Origin: Amycolatopsis bartoniae
GTDB taxonomy: Bacteria; Actinomycetota; Actinomycetes; Mycobacteriales; Pseudonocardiaceae
Assembly (NCBI RefSeq): GCF_014191255.1
Contig: NZ_JACHWH010000002.1
Span: 310,001 to 374,000, forward strand
Length of the DNA stretch: 64,000 nucleotides
Direction of reading: 5' to 3'
The notes below the pieces were generated by a model. The model was not told the DNA's origin. It worked only from the letters and a program-made list of their open reading frames with translations, and searched no databases. Made by a program: the position numbers and the translations under genes. Below are positions 33,014-40,974 of this stretch, in pieces. Positions within the stretch are counted from its first letter, which is position 1. Each line of letters opens with the position of its first letter.

Positions 33014-33571
33014 GTGTCACTGGTGAGCTGGGCGCACGACATCGCCGCCCGCAAGCTCGCGGACTCGCTTCCGCGTCGCTGGGCCCACGTCCAAGGAGTC
33101 GCCCGGCAGGCCCGTCGACTCCAGTCCGTTCCGGGGCTGGACGCTGAGCTGGTCGAGGTCGCCGCGCTCTTGCACGATGTCGGCTATGCCCCTGACTTGG
33201 CGACCCTGAACTTCCATCCGATCGACGGGGCTCGGTACCTCGCCAGCATCGGCACCCCGTCTCGACTGGTGAACCTCGTCGCCCACCATTCCGCGGCTTA
33301 CCAGGATGCGGAGGTCGTCGGGCTGACCCATCTGCTGGCCGACTACGAGGACGAGCAGACACCGGAGCGTGATGCGTTGTGGTGGGCGGACATGACCACC
33401 GGCCCGGACGGCGAGACGCTGACCTTCATCGAGCGCATGACTGAAGTCAAGGAGCGCTACGGCCCCGAGCACGCGGTCAGCAAAGCAATCGACCTGTCGT
33501 GGCCGGAGCGGCTACGAGCCGTCGAGCGCACTGAAGCCCGATTGGCCGCTCACGTGAAGAACGCGGACTGA
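33014..33571 (+). CDS. HD-domain metal-dependent phosphohydrolase-like protein
   Basis: A 185-residue protein from GTG 33014, 9 bp after the Abi gene. It has the HD fold landmarks RRWAHVQGVARQARRL (first His), AALLHDVGYAP (HD pair) and LVAHHSAAYQDA. Such proteins usually hydrolyse nucleotides or phosphoesters. The close spacing suggests co-transcription with the HEPN gene. It overlaps the convergent NUDIX gene by 22 bp. Confidence 0.82.
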   Translation: MSLVSWAHDIAARKLADSLPRRWAHVQGVARQARRLQSVPGLDAELVEVAALLHDVGYAPDLATLNFHPIDGARYLASIGTPSRLVNLVAHHSAAYQDAEVVGLTHLLADYEDEQTPERDALWWADMTTGPDGETLTFIERMTEVKERYGPEHAVSKAIDLSWPERLRAVERTEARLAAHVKNAD

Positions 33572-34020
33572 CGGTTCTCGAAGCCGTGCTGGATGCGTAG
33601 CCGGATTGACGGGTGCACGTTGAGGTCCCCGATCGCATCGCGCGGCACCCAGTAGACTTCTTTGCTCTCGGAGCTGGTGCGGAGATCACCGCCGGTAGGC
33701 GTGGCGCGGAAGCAGATTGAGAACTCCTGCCGCACCTCGCCGTCGTCGTAGGCGATGACGTGCCGTGGGTTCGAGTACGCCCCGATCAGCTCGGTCACCT
33801 CGACCTCGATCCCGGTTTCCTCCCGCACCTCCCGCACGGCGGCCTCGCTCAGTGTCTCGCCCAGTTCGAGGTTCCCGCCGGGTAGCGCGTACAGGTCGTT
33901 GTCCGTGCGGCGGATCATCAGCAGTTCGCCGCGCTCGTTGAGGGTGAAGGCGCTGACGGCGACGCCGATGCTGTTCGCGGCTGGGGCGTTGGGGTCGTTG
34001 AAGTAGTCAGTGCGCGTCAA
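33550..34020 (-). CDS. NUDIX hydrolase (Pif-like)
   Basis: A 156-residue protein with an intact Nudix box: GNLELGETLSEAAVREVREE followed by TGIEV. TTG 34020 is taken as the start because GGAAGAGG precedes it; the start lies within the last 14 bp of the DUF5919 gene. In pSAM2 the Nudix protein Pif gives transfer immunity, blocking redundant conjugation between donors. A Pif-like role is likely here, given the same neighbours. Confidence 0.85.
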   Translation of the reverse strand: MTRTDYFNDPNAPAANSIGVAVSAFTLNERGELLMIRRTDNDLYALPGGNLELGETLSEAAVREVREETGIEVEVTELIGAYSNPRHVIAYDDGEVRQEFSICFRATPTGGDLRTSSESKEVYWVPRDAIGDLNVHPSIRLRIQHGFENRQSAFFT

Positions 34021-34774
34021 GGTTGGCCTCTTCCAGGGTTGCGGGCTTGGAGGTGCGCCAGATCTCTTCGAAGCTTTGGGCATAGGTGTCGAACAGGCTG
34101 CCCGCCGACAGGCGCCGGAGGTGCATCGCGGGGGCGTGCGCGCCCTGGATGCCGTACACGTGCGTGTTGACGATCATCTCGTCGTCGAAGCGGAAGATCG
34201 AGTTGTACAGGGTCGTGCGGTGAAATCGGATTTCCGGCTCGGCCAGCTCGAACAGCGGCCGGTAGAACGCCAGCGCGTTGCGGATACGTCCGGCGAGTGT
34301 GTGCTTGCCGAGTCGTTCTTCCTCGCTGCGGCGCGTGACTTCCCGGCTGGCGGGGTCACCGAAGGCGAGTCTGATGCTGCATCCTTTTCGGGACTTCTGT
34401 ACCAGTGATCTGACGAAGTTCGGACGCTCCACGAGGAACAGTGCCGCGTGCATCACGAGGTCGATCCGCTCCGTCGCGTCGTTGATGACCCGATCCCACA
34501 GCTCGGTCGGTACCGAATTGCGGTGCGGGAAGAACGTCACCAGCTCCGACTGGCTGACCGTCGTGGCTTCCTCGCCGCTGAGCGCGTCCGGCCACAGGTA
34601 GGTCTCGGTGGTGTGCAGCCGTGCCGCGATCCGGCTGCGGTATTTCCGGTACGGCACACGGCCTTTCGTGATCCAACGCTCGACCGTCTTCGGGTCCACG
34701 GCAAGCTCTTCGGCCAGGACGTCGGTCGACACTCCGGCGGCTGTCAGAGCGTCGCGCAGCCGTTCGTTCCGCAT
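34007..34774 (-). CDS. Helix-turn-helix DUF5919 protein
   Basis: A 255-residue protein. The N-terminus is an XRE-like HTH (LRDALTAAGVSTDVLAEELA, DPKTVERWITKGR). The rest matches the DUF5919 type seen in AICEs, with DRVINDATERIDLVMHAALF and AHAPAMHLRRL, whose role is unknown. It forms an overlapping pair with the NUDIX gene and is divergent from the transfer-replication operon, so it may regulate that operon. Confidence 0.8.
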   Translation of the reverse strand: MRNERLRDALTAAGVSTDVLAEELAVDPKTVERWITKGRVPYRKYRSRIAARLHTTETYLWPDALSGEEATTVSQSELVTFFPHRNSVPTELWDRVINDATERIDLVMHAALFLVERPNFVRSLVQKSRKGCSIRLAFGDPASREVTRRSEEERLGKHTLAGRIRNALAFYRPLFELAEPEIRFHRTTLYNSIFRFDDEMIVNTHVYGIQGAHAPAMHLRRLSAGSLFDTYAQSFEEIWRTSKPATLEEANLDAH

Positions 34775-34785
34775 AGGGACGACTT

Positions 34786-34803
34786 TAGGACGTCTAGGAC
34801 GTC
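34786..34803. promoter_or_regulatory. TAGGACGTC direct repeat
   Basis: Two adjacent copies of TAGGACGTC (34786-34794, 34795-34803) end in the palindrome AGGACGTCCT. They lie 11 bp upstream of the DUF5919 start, in the divergent control region of the element. The DUF5919 protein or the GntR protein are the candidate binders. Confidence 0.55.
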
Positions 34804-34863
34804 CTGAGAAGTCCTTCGTTGTGGTGAAGTGGTCCCCGCGTCCAGAGGCATCTTGGTTCGGCG

Positions 34864-34893
34864 CACCGCGATCTACCGCGATACACCGCGCGG
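34864..34893. promoter_or_regulatory. ACCGCG repeats at 10-bp period
   Basis: ACCGCG occurs at 34865, 34875 and 34885, the first two extended to ACCGCGAT. The array lies 40-70 bp upstream of the first gene of the transfer-replication operon. Phased repeats like this suit a repressor or activator of that operon. Confidence 0.5.
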
Positions 34894-34931
34894 GCGCCTG
34901 AACCGAGTAACTGCCTTGGAGGCCAGTAGAG

Positions 34932-35267
34932 ATGCGATTGATGATCGACACTTCGCAGGTGACGTTCACGGTGGGCCGTGAGGCTCAGCCGAAGACCGAC
35001 CAGAACGGCGTGCAGCGAGTCGAGCGCAGCACCAACATTCCCATGTGGTCCGTGCAACTGGTTGCCATGGACAACGGCGGGGCTGAGGTGATCACCGTGA
35101 CCGTGGCGGCTCCGCAGCCGCCGAAGGTCGCGATTGGTTCCCTTGTCACCCCGGTGGAGTTGCAGGCGATTCCGTGGGCACAGAACGGCCGCAACGGTGT
35201 GGCTTTCCGCGCTACCGACATCAAGGCTGCCCCCGGCTCGAAGTCCGGTTCTTCGGCGGGAGCATGA
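34932..35267 (+). CDS. AICE-conserved small protein
   Basis: A 111-residue soluble protein from ATG 34932, first gene of the rightward operon. It begins with a strand (MIDTSQVTFTVGREAQPK) and has a strand-rich middle (VITVTVAAPQPPKVAIGS) with an OB-like look, then WAQNGRNGVAFRATDI. A single-strand-binding-like or regulatory role is possible, but I do not recognise the family with certainty. It overlaps the next gene by 4 bp (ATGA). Confidence 0.65.
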   Translation: MRLMIDTSQVTFTVGREAQPKTDQNGVQRVERSTNIPMWSVQLVAMDNGGAEVITVTVAAPQPPKVAIGSLVTPVELQAIPWAQNGRNGVAFRATDIKAAPGSKSGSSAGA

Positions 35268-35548
35268 CGATGAACAACCCTGAACGTCCTGATACTCAAC
35301 GACTTTGGGAGACGTATCGACGGTTCGCCGTCGTTCGCTTGGCAATCAACATGCGTTGCAAGGACAAGGCAGAAGCCTGGCTGTGCTCGAAATCCCTGCC
35401 ACAGTCCGATCGTGATCGGCTGTGGAATGAGTACGAAGCGCTGTGCCGCGAGTACGACATCATCGACGCCAAGGTTTGCGTCGCACGGGCGCGCTACATC
35501 GTGGCCCGACACGGTCTGAACGAGTCAGACATCTTCGAAGCTCAGTAA
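35264..35548 (+). CDS. AICE small helical protein
   Basis: A 94-residue, largely helical protein (LWETYRRFAVVRLAINMRCK, AKVCVARARYIVARHGLNES). The start ATG overlaps the preceding stop. No domain is recognised. It is part of the transfer-replication operon, and position alone suggests an accessory role. Confidence 0.6.
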   Translation: MTMNNPERPDTQRLWETYRRFAVVRLAINMRCKDKAEAWLCSKSLPQSDRDRLWNEYEALCREYDIIDAKVCVARARYIVARHGLNESDIFEAQ

Positions 35549-35644
35549 CGCATCCGAGGAAGCACGGGGACCGGTCTGGTTCTTGGCGGTTCCTGCCCGG
35601 ACCCCGTGCCTCTCGGCACAACTCGCCCTGGAGGTGCGAGAGTC

Positions 35645-36370
35645 GTGGCCAAGTCTATTCGCCGTCCGCGTGGGGCGCGACGGCTCGACGTGATGGAAGT
35701 GTGGCACACCCCGAAGCACTCGTGGGTCGTGCTCGTCGTCGGCGTCCTCGTGCGCTGGCGTGCCGAGATCCTGATTGTCTCGCTCGTTGTGACTGCCAGG
35801 ATCTGGCTCGGACACGAGGTCGGCCCAGTCGTCGCGTGGCTGATCTTCGGCGGCGTGACCGTCGTGATCGTGGTGATTCCGCCTTCGCGGCGGTTCGTCT
35901 ACGGGCGGTTCTGGTGCATCGTTGACCGGCACCGGTTGCGAACCTGCCTGCGACAGGCACGGGCGCGCACGATGAACCTGGACGGCGCCTTGCCGTTCAT
36001 GCTGTGGGCCCGGCCGACCAAGACCGGCGAACGCGTCTGGCTGTGGACGCGTGCCGGTTCCTCGTCCGGGGACATCGAAGAGGCGCTGGAGTACATCGCT
36101 CCGGCCTGCTTTGCCCGTGACGCCCGCCTGCACAAGGTGCGCAAGCTCTCGACCCTGTTCGCGGTCGATGTCATCCGACGCGACCCGCTCGACAAGTCGA
36201 CTCCGCTGGACTCGCCGCTGGGCAAGCTCGGCTCGCTGTTGGGTGCTCGTGTCCAGGAGAACGCGGAGCCGATTACCGGCGCCACGGTTACGCCCTTGCC
36301 GGTCAAGGAGAAGAAGACCGAACGTCCGGCCGTGGTCAACGGCGACGACTTGTCCGACTACATCGACTGA
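35645..36370 (+). CDS. AICE membrane protein upstream of the translocase
   Basis: A 241-residue protein from GTG 35645, preceded by GGAGGTG. A basic N-terminus is followed by two hydrophobic helices (about residues 25-45 and 50-75, VAWLIFGGVTVVIVVIPP). A cytoplasmic domain of ~160 residues follows. It lies 10 bp upstream of the FtsK/TraSA-like gene and probably forms the membrane anchor that this translocase lacks (inference). Confidence 0.65.
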   Translation: MAKSIRRPRGARRLDVMEVWHTPKHSWVVLVVGVLVRWRAEILIVSLVVTARIWLGHEVGPVVAWLIFGGVTVVIVVIPPSRRFVYGRFWCIVDRHRLRTCLRQARARTMNLDGALPFMLWARPTKTGERVWLWTRAGSSSGDIEEALEYIAPACFARDARLHKVRKLSTLFAVDVIRRDPLDKSTPLDSPLGKLGSLLGARVQENAEPITGATVTPLPVKEKKTERPAVVNGDDLSDYID

Positions 36371-36380
36371 GGAATGCGTG

Positions 36381-37193
36381 ATGTCGAAGAAGGACACGAT
36401 TCCCGTCGCTGGCCTGTCCATCTACGATCCCGTGCACCTCGGCATCTACGAGGACGGGCACGGCGTCGATATCGAACTCATCTGGCGGAACATCTTGCTC
36501 GCCGGGGAACCGGGCGCGGGCAAGTCCGTCGGGCTGAACAACATCGTCGCGCACGGGGCACTGTCCCCGAACCTGTCGCTGTGGCTGTTCGACGGCAAGC
36601 AAGTCGAACTCGGCCTGTGGCGCGACGTGGCCGACCTGTTCGTGGGCCCGGATATCGAAGCCGCGTTGCTGGCGCTGGAGCGGTTGCAGGCGGAGATGGA
36701 CCGCCGGTACCGGGAACTCGACCGTGTGCGGCGCCGCAAGATCGACCGCCGCGACCCGATCGACGTGATCATGCTCGTCATCGACGAGCTTGCCCTGTTC
36801 TCCGCCACGATGGGCAGCAAGGACCAGCAGGACACCTTCGTCCGGCTGCTGCGTGACCTCGTAGCACGCGGCCGCGCTGCCGGAGTCATCGTCGTAGCGG
36901 CGACACAGCGGCCGTCCGCCGACATCATCCCGACCTCACTGCGGGACCTGTTCGGCTACCGCCTGGCCTACCGCTGCACCACCGACTCGTCGTCGGACAT
37001 CATCCTCGGCCGTGGCTGGGCCAGTCAGGGCTACGACGCCTCCACCATCGCACCGGAGGAACGCGGCGTCGCGCTGCTCCTGGCCGAAGGCGGCACGCCT
37101 CGGCGCATGAAGACCGCGTATCTCACTGATGCGCAGATCTATTCGCTTGTGGATTACGCGCAACGGTTACGCAGCAAGAAAACCGTCGCCTGA
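36381..37193 (+). CDS. FtsK/SpoIIIE-type conjugal DNA translocase (TraSA-like)
   Basis: A 270-residue motor domain with Walker A GEPGAGKS, Walker B VIMLVIDELALF and the FtsK motif VVAATQRPSAD. TraSA/TraB proteins of actinomycetes are hexameric pumps that move double-stranded DNA between hyphae. It is at the short end of the family and has no membrane segment of its own; the preceding gene may supply it. Confidence 0.9.
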   Translation: MSKKDTIPVAGLSIYDPVHLGIYEDGHGVDIELIWRNILLAGEPGAGKSVGLNNIVAHGALSPNLSLWLFDGKQVELGLWRDVADLFVGPDIEAALLALERLQAEMDRRYRELDRVRRRKIDRRDPIDVIMLVIDELALFSATMGSKDQQDTFVRLLRDLVARGRAAGVIVVAATQRPSADIIPTSLRDLFGYRLAYRCTTDSSSDIILGRGWASQGYDASTIAPEERGVALLLAEGGTPRRMKTAYLTDAQIYSLVDYAQRLRSKKTVA

Positions 37194-37236
37194 TCCACCA
37201 TTACCGTATTCGTCTCACAGGAGCGGACTGTCCACA

Positions 37237-37491
37237 GTGCTCACCCCCACCATGCCCATCTCGACCAGCCCGGATCACGTCTGGGTGTTCGTCTCAGCCC
37301 CCGGCGGCGCGGTCGACGTGGTTCGGCTCGCACACGCGCCGGGCTCTCCGCGGTTCGTCGGGCTGCCCATCGAAGCCTTCGACCCGTCGGCGTTGCTGCC
37401 CACCTACAACCCGACGGGCGAACTCGTGAACGGCTTCCGCTGGGCCACCACCGCCGACATCGACACCTACGCCTACTTGTTCACCGCCTGA
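37237..37491 (+). CDS. AICE small protein
   Basis: An 84-residue acidic protein from GTG 37237 (CAGGAG upstream; ATG 37252 is an alternative). It shows SPDHVWVFVSAPGGAVDVVR and FRWATTADIDTYAYLF, with no recognised domain. It ends 2 bp before the replication initiator and may be a spread or replication accessory. Confidence 0.6.
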   Translation: MLTPTMPISTSPDHVWVFVSAPGGAVDVVRLAHAPGSPRFVGLPIEAFDPSALLPTYNPTGELVNGFRWATTADIDTYAYLFTA

Positions 37492-37493
37492 CA

Positions 37494-38990
37494 ATGACCG
37501 TCTCGACCATGACTCCCAGCCCCACCACCAAAACCGTGGTGGGGCTGGGAGCCGTTGCCGAGCTTGTCTCCCGCGCCTCCCAGCCGGACTACCGGTGGTG
37601 GCTAGCGCACGTCATGCCCGCCGCTGCCTGCTCCCGGCCCGTGCGGCTACGGCTGGAAGCGACCTGGGACGACGGCACCACCGAGCAACCGACCGACGAC
37701 ATGCCGGACGGGCTGCTGTACGTCGCCTGCAAGAACCGCCGTGCCTCCGTCTGCCCGGCCTGCGCGGAGACCTACCGAGCGGACACGTACCAGCTCGTCA
37801 AGGCCGGGCTCGTCGGCGGCAAGGGCGTACCCGACACCGTGACCGAGCACCCGTGCTTCTTCGTCACCCTCACCGCACCCGCGTTCGGCACCGTGCACGC
37901 CCGCGTGGTCGGCTCGAACGGGGTCCGCCCCTGCCGCCCTCGTCGATACGCGCCACTGTGCCCGCACGGCCGCTCGACCGAATGCCGGGAGCGGCACACC
38001 GAGGACGACCCGCGTGTCGGGGAACCGTTGTGCCGGGACTGCTACGACTACGACGCGCAAGCCGTGTGGAACTTCCACGTCGGGGAGCTGTGGCGGCGCA
38101 CCACGATCACGCTGAACCGGCTTCTCGCTTCCGCTGCCAAGGCCCGGGGCGTTCGGGTGCGGCTCTCGTACGCAAAGGTGGCCGAATACCAGCGGCGCGG
38201 GACCGTGCACTTCCACGCCCTGATCCGGCTCGATGGCGTCGACCCGGAAGACCGGGATAGCATCGTGGCGCCGGATGTTTCGATCACGCCGGAGCTGCTG
38301 AGCAGCCACATCGCCACCGCTGCGACCCTCACGCGCTTCACCACGGCGTCCCACCCCCGGCATCGCACCGGCTGGACCCTGACCTGGGGCAAGCAGACCG
38401 ACATCCGCCGGGTCCACCTCAATGCCGGTGATCACGACGACCACGGCGTACTCACCTCGACTGCCGTCGCGGCGTATCTCGCCAAGTACGCCACCAAAGC
38501 CACCGAAGAAGCCGGGCTCGTGTCCCGGCGGCTTACCGACCGGACCGCGAGCATCTACGCCGACCAGGACACGCACCAGGCCCGACAGCTCGTCGCCTGC
38601 TGGTACCTCGGCAAGCGCCCCTTCTACTACACCTCCGAAGCCCAGCGGAAAGCCTGGGATGAGGGCTGGGGCCGCCTCCAGAAATGGGCACACATGCTCG
38701 GCTTCGGCGGCCACTTCTCCACCAAAAGCCGCCGCTACTCCACGACGCTCGGCGCACTCCGAGCGGTCCGCCGGGCCTTCCAACGAGGCGAGCACCCCGA
38801 GGACACCCCGCCGGCCGACCTCGACCAGCTCGGGGATCAAGCCGAAGTGACCCTGGATTGGATCTTCGACGGCGTCGGCTGGTTGACCATCGGTGACGCC
38901 GCCCTGGCGAACACGGCTGCAGCCAAGGCGCGAGAACGGCGGCGCGTCGCACGAGAAGAAATCGAAGCAACCGACCGAGGAAGGATGTGA
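37494..38990 (+). CDS. repSA: RepSA-like HUH replication initiator
   Basis: A 498-residue protein of the pSAM2 RepSA type. An N-terminal Cys-rich zinc region (VACKNRRASVCPACAETYRA) precedes the rolling-circle core. The HUH motif is in GTVHFHALIRL and the catalytic Tyr in AAYLAKYATKAT. A second Cys/His cluster (CPHGR, CRDC) lies between them. It would nick the double-strand origin to start replication before transfer. Its codons 7-20 contain a perfect 16-bp hairpin. Confidence 0.92.
   Translation: MTVSTMTPSPTTKTVVGLGAVAELVSRASQPDYRWWLAHVMPAAACSRPVRLRLEATWDDGTTEQPTDDMPDGLLYVACKNRRASVCPACAETYRADTYQLVKAGLVGGKGVPDTVTEHPCFFVTLTAPAFGTVHARVVGSNGVRPCRPRRYAPLCPHGRSTECRERHTEDDPRVGEPLCRDCYDYDAQAVWNFHVGELWRRTTITLNRLLASAAKARGVRVRLSYAKVAEYQRRGTVHFHALIRLDGVDPEDRDSIVAPDVSITPELLSSHIATAATLTRFTTASHPRHRTGWTLTWGKQTDIRRVHLNAGDHDDHGVLTSTAVAAYLAKYATKATEEAGLVSRRLTDRTASIYADQDTHQARQLVACWYLGKRPFYYTSEAQRKAWDEGWGRLQKWAHMLGFGGHFSTKSRRYSTTLGALRAVRRAFQRGEHPEDTPPADLDQLGDQAEVTLDWIFDGVGWLTIGDAALANTAAAKARERRRVAREEIEATDRGRM
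37513..37551. other. 16-bp perfect hairpin within the start of repSA
   Basis: Arms 37513-37528 and 37536-37551 are perfectly complementary, with loop CAAAACC. The structure starts only 19 bp after the repSA ATG, inside the coding region. It could be the rolling-circle nick site or an mRNA hairpin limiting RepSA synthesis. Confidence 0.65.
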
Positions 38991-38994
38991 ACCA

Positions 38995-39174
38995 GTGGAA
39001 CCCATTTTGCTCCGTGTCGACGAAGCCGCCCGCCTGCTCGGGATCGGCCGGACACGCGTCTACGACTTGATTCGGCTGGACTTGCTCCAGTCGGTCAAGG
39101 TCTTCGGCGCACGACGGATTCCGCGCACGGCGATCGACGCCTACGTGGAGTCCCTTATAGACAAGGCTGCGTGA
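38995..39174 (+). CDS. xis: Excisionase (MerR-like HTH)
   Basis: A 59-residue protein from GTG 38995. LLRVDEAARLLGIGRTRVYD, then LIRLDLLQSVKVFGARRIPR, is the winged-helix layout of AICE excisionases. Its stop overlaps the int start, the usual xis-int arrangement. It would direct Int towards excision. Confidence 0.88.
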   Translation: MEPILLRVDEAARLLGIGRTRVYDLIRLDLLQSVKVFGARRIPRTAIDAYVESLIDKAA

Positions 39175-40331
39175 TGACCAAGCGTGCGGCCAACGGCATG
39201 GGAACGATCGTGCAGCGCAAGGACGGCCGCTATCACGCGGCTGTCTACGTGCTCGCGGTCGACGGCACACGCGAGCGGAAGTACGTCTACGGCAAGACCT
39301 GGGAGGAGGCGAACGAGAAGCGAATCGAGCTGCTGGACAACAACCGCAAGGGGCTGCCGTCCATCTCGTCGTCAATGAAGCTGAGCGATTACCTCGACTA
39401 CTGGTTGGACAATGTGGTCCAGGTCGAGCGCGGGCCATCTACCTACTCGGGTTACGAGGTGGTGATCCGGCGGTTCATCAAGCCCAAGCTCGGCAGCAAG
39501 AAGCTCAACGCGCTGACACCGGCGGACGTGCGGAAGTTCTTGGCGCAGCTACGCAAGGCAAAGACAGTGCACGGTAAGGATCTCTCGGCGCGCTACGTCC
39601 AGAACATCTTCGAGGTCCTGCGCGGTGCGTTGAACAACGCCGTCCGGGAGGAGCTGATCGGCCGGAACGTCACCACGCTGGTGAAAGCCCCTTCGCGTGA
39701 TCACTTCGAGGTACGCCCGATGTCGGAGACCGACGCTCGGCGCTTCCTGCGGTACGTCGCGACGCACTGGCTGTATGCGCTCTGGCTCGTGCTGATCACG
39801 ACCGGTCTGCGAAAGGGTGAAGTGCTGGGACTGGCGTGGTCCGACATCAACCTGATGACGGGCGAGGTCCGCGTCAGGCGCACGGTCCAGCGGGTGCGCG
39901 GGAGGCTCATCTTCGGCCAGCCGAAGACGAAGCGCTCACGCCGGGAGGTCTACCTGCCGGAGGTCTGCTTGGTCGCGCTGCGTGCGCACCGGACATCGAC
40001 GGCAGAGCGGATGTCCGTCCACCAGAACCCGGCACCGGGGCAGCCGGACGACCTGGTGTTCATCACCCGAACGGGGAGGGTGATTGAGCCTCGGAATGTC
40101 AACACGATGCTCGACCGCGTGTTGAAGAACGCCAAGATCGATCGCAACCGGGTACATGACCTGCGCCACACCTGCGCGACGCTGCTGCTCCTGGACGGAG
40201 CGACCATCCGTGAGGTCATGGAGCTGCTCGGCCACGCGTCCATCTCGACGACGGCCGACATTTACGGGCACGTGCTCGACGAGGCGAAGCGACGACTGGC
40301 CCAGCAGATGAACCGGCTGGCTGAGAACTGA
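39171..40331 (+). CDS. int: Tyrosine integrase of the AICE
   Basis: A 386-residue integrase. It has an N-terminal arm-binding region (MGTIVQRKDGRYHAAVYV), a SAM-like core-binding domain (about 65-165), and the catalytic residues Arg (TTGLRKGEVLGL), HxxR (HDLRHTCATLL), His (LLGHAS) and Tyr (DIYGH). GTG 39171 or ATG 39174 could start it, both overlapping the xis stop. It ends 57 bp before the tRNA 3' end. Confidence 0.94.
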   Translation: MMTKRAANGMGTIVQRKDGRYHAAVYVLAVDGTRERKYVYGKTWEEANEKRIELLDNNRKGLPSISSSMKLSDYLDYWLDNVVQVERGPSTYSGYEVVIRRFIKPKLGSKKLNALTPADVRKFLAQLRKAKTVHGKDLSARYVQNIFEVLRGALNNAVREELIGRNVTTLVKAPSRDHFEVRPMSETDARRFLRYVATHWLYALWLVLITTGLRKGEVLGLAWSDINLMTGEVRVRRTVQRVRGRLIFGQPKTKRSRREVYLPEVCLVALRAHRTSTAERMSVHQNPAPGQPDDLVFITRTGRVIEPRNVNTMLDRVLKNAKIDRNRVHDLRHTCATLLLLDGATIREVMELLGHASISTTADIYGHVLDEAKRRLAQQMNRLAEN

Positions 40332-40340
40332 TGTCAGCCG
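40330..40340. promoter_or_regulatory. Candidate Int/Xis arm-type site, right
   Basis: GATGTCAGCCG is identical to 29009-29019 near attL and lies between the int stop and attR. Confidence 0.5.
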
Positions 40341-40347
40341 TAGATGT

Positions 40348-40382
40348 AAACAAGGCCCTGGATGATCTCCAGGGCCTTGTTT
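40348..40382. terminator. Strong bidirectional terminator between int and tRNA-Asn
   Basis: A perfect 15-bp stem (40348-40362 with 40368-40382, 5-nt loop) is AAAC-rich at its left base and TTT-rich at its right base. It can stop the int operon on the plus strand and the tRNA transcript on the minus strand. Confidence 0.85.
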
Positions 40383-40387
40383 CCGCT

Positions 40388-40461
<74 letters not shown>

Positions 40462-40608
40462 ACGTTCGGTGCCAGTCCGGATCGCTCCGGGCCAACGGGG
40501 AGAAACTTTAGCGCACCCCTGATCGCGCTCTGCAAGCACCCCCGGCATCAGGTGGCGCGCTGGGGGACAATGGCTCCCACGGGCCGAACAACCAGAGGAG
40601 GCGGAGAC

Positions 40609-40839
40609 GTGAAGGTTTTCCTGCTCGGCGCGGCCGTCGGATACGTGCTCGGGGCGAAGGCGGGCCGGGCGCGCTACGACCAGATCGTGCGCACGTACCG
40701 TAAGGTCGCCGACCACCCGATGGTCCAGGGCGCGGCGGGCGTCGCGCGCGCCAAGGTCGGCGAGAAGGTCGGAGACAAGGTGCCGTTCTTCCGGCCGCAG
40801 GGCCGCAACGGGCACCGCGTCGGCGTGACGCGGGACTGA
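40609..40839 (+). CDS. Small YtxH-like actinobacterial protein
   Basis: A 76-residue protein from GTG 40609, preceded by GAGGAGGCGGAG. A short glycine-rich hydrophobic N-terminus (FLLGAAVGYVLGAKAGR) is followed by a basic helix (ARYDQIVRTYRKVADHP), as in small actinobacterial YtxH-like envelope proteins. Function is unknown. Confidence 0.7.
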   Translation: MKVFLLGAAVGYVLGAKAGRARYDQIVRTYRKVADHPMVQGAAGVARAKVGEKVGDKVPFFRPQGRNGHRVGVTRD

Positions 40840-40847
40840 ACGATCGG

Positions 40848-40875
40848 CGCGCTCCGGCAACGGCGCCGGGGCGCG
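40848..40875 (+). terminator. Hairpin after the YtxH-like gene
   Basis: Arms 40848-40858 and 40865-40875 pair over 11 bp with one G-U, loop of 6 nt, 8 bp after the stop codon. No U-run follows. Confidence 0.5.
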
Positions 40876-40974
40876 TGCCGACAATCGGCTGTCAGACGTT
40901 CGACGGAGCACGAGGGCGTGGACGTGCCCATCAGGCGTGTGCGCTGCGCGAGAAACCCCGCGAAGAGGGATGTA

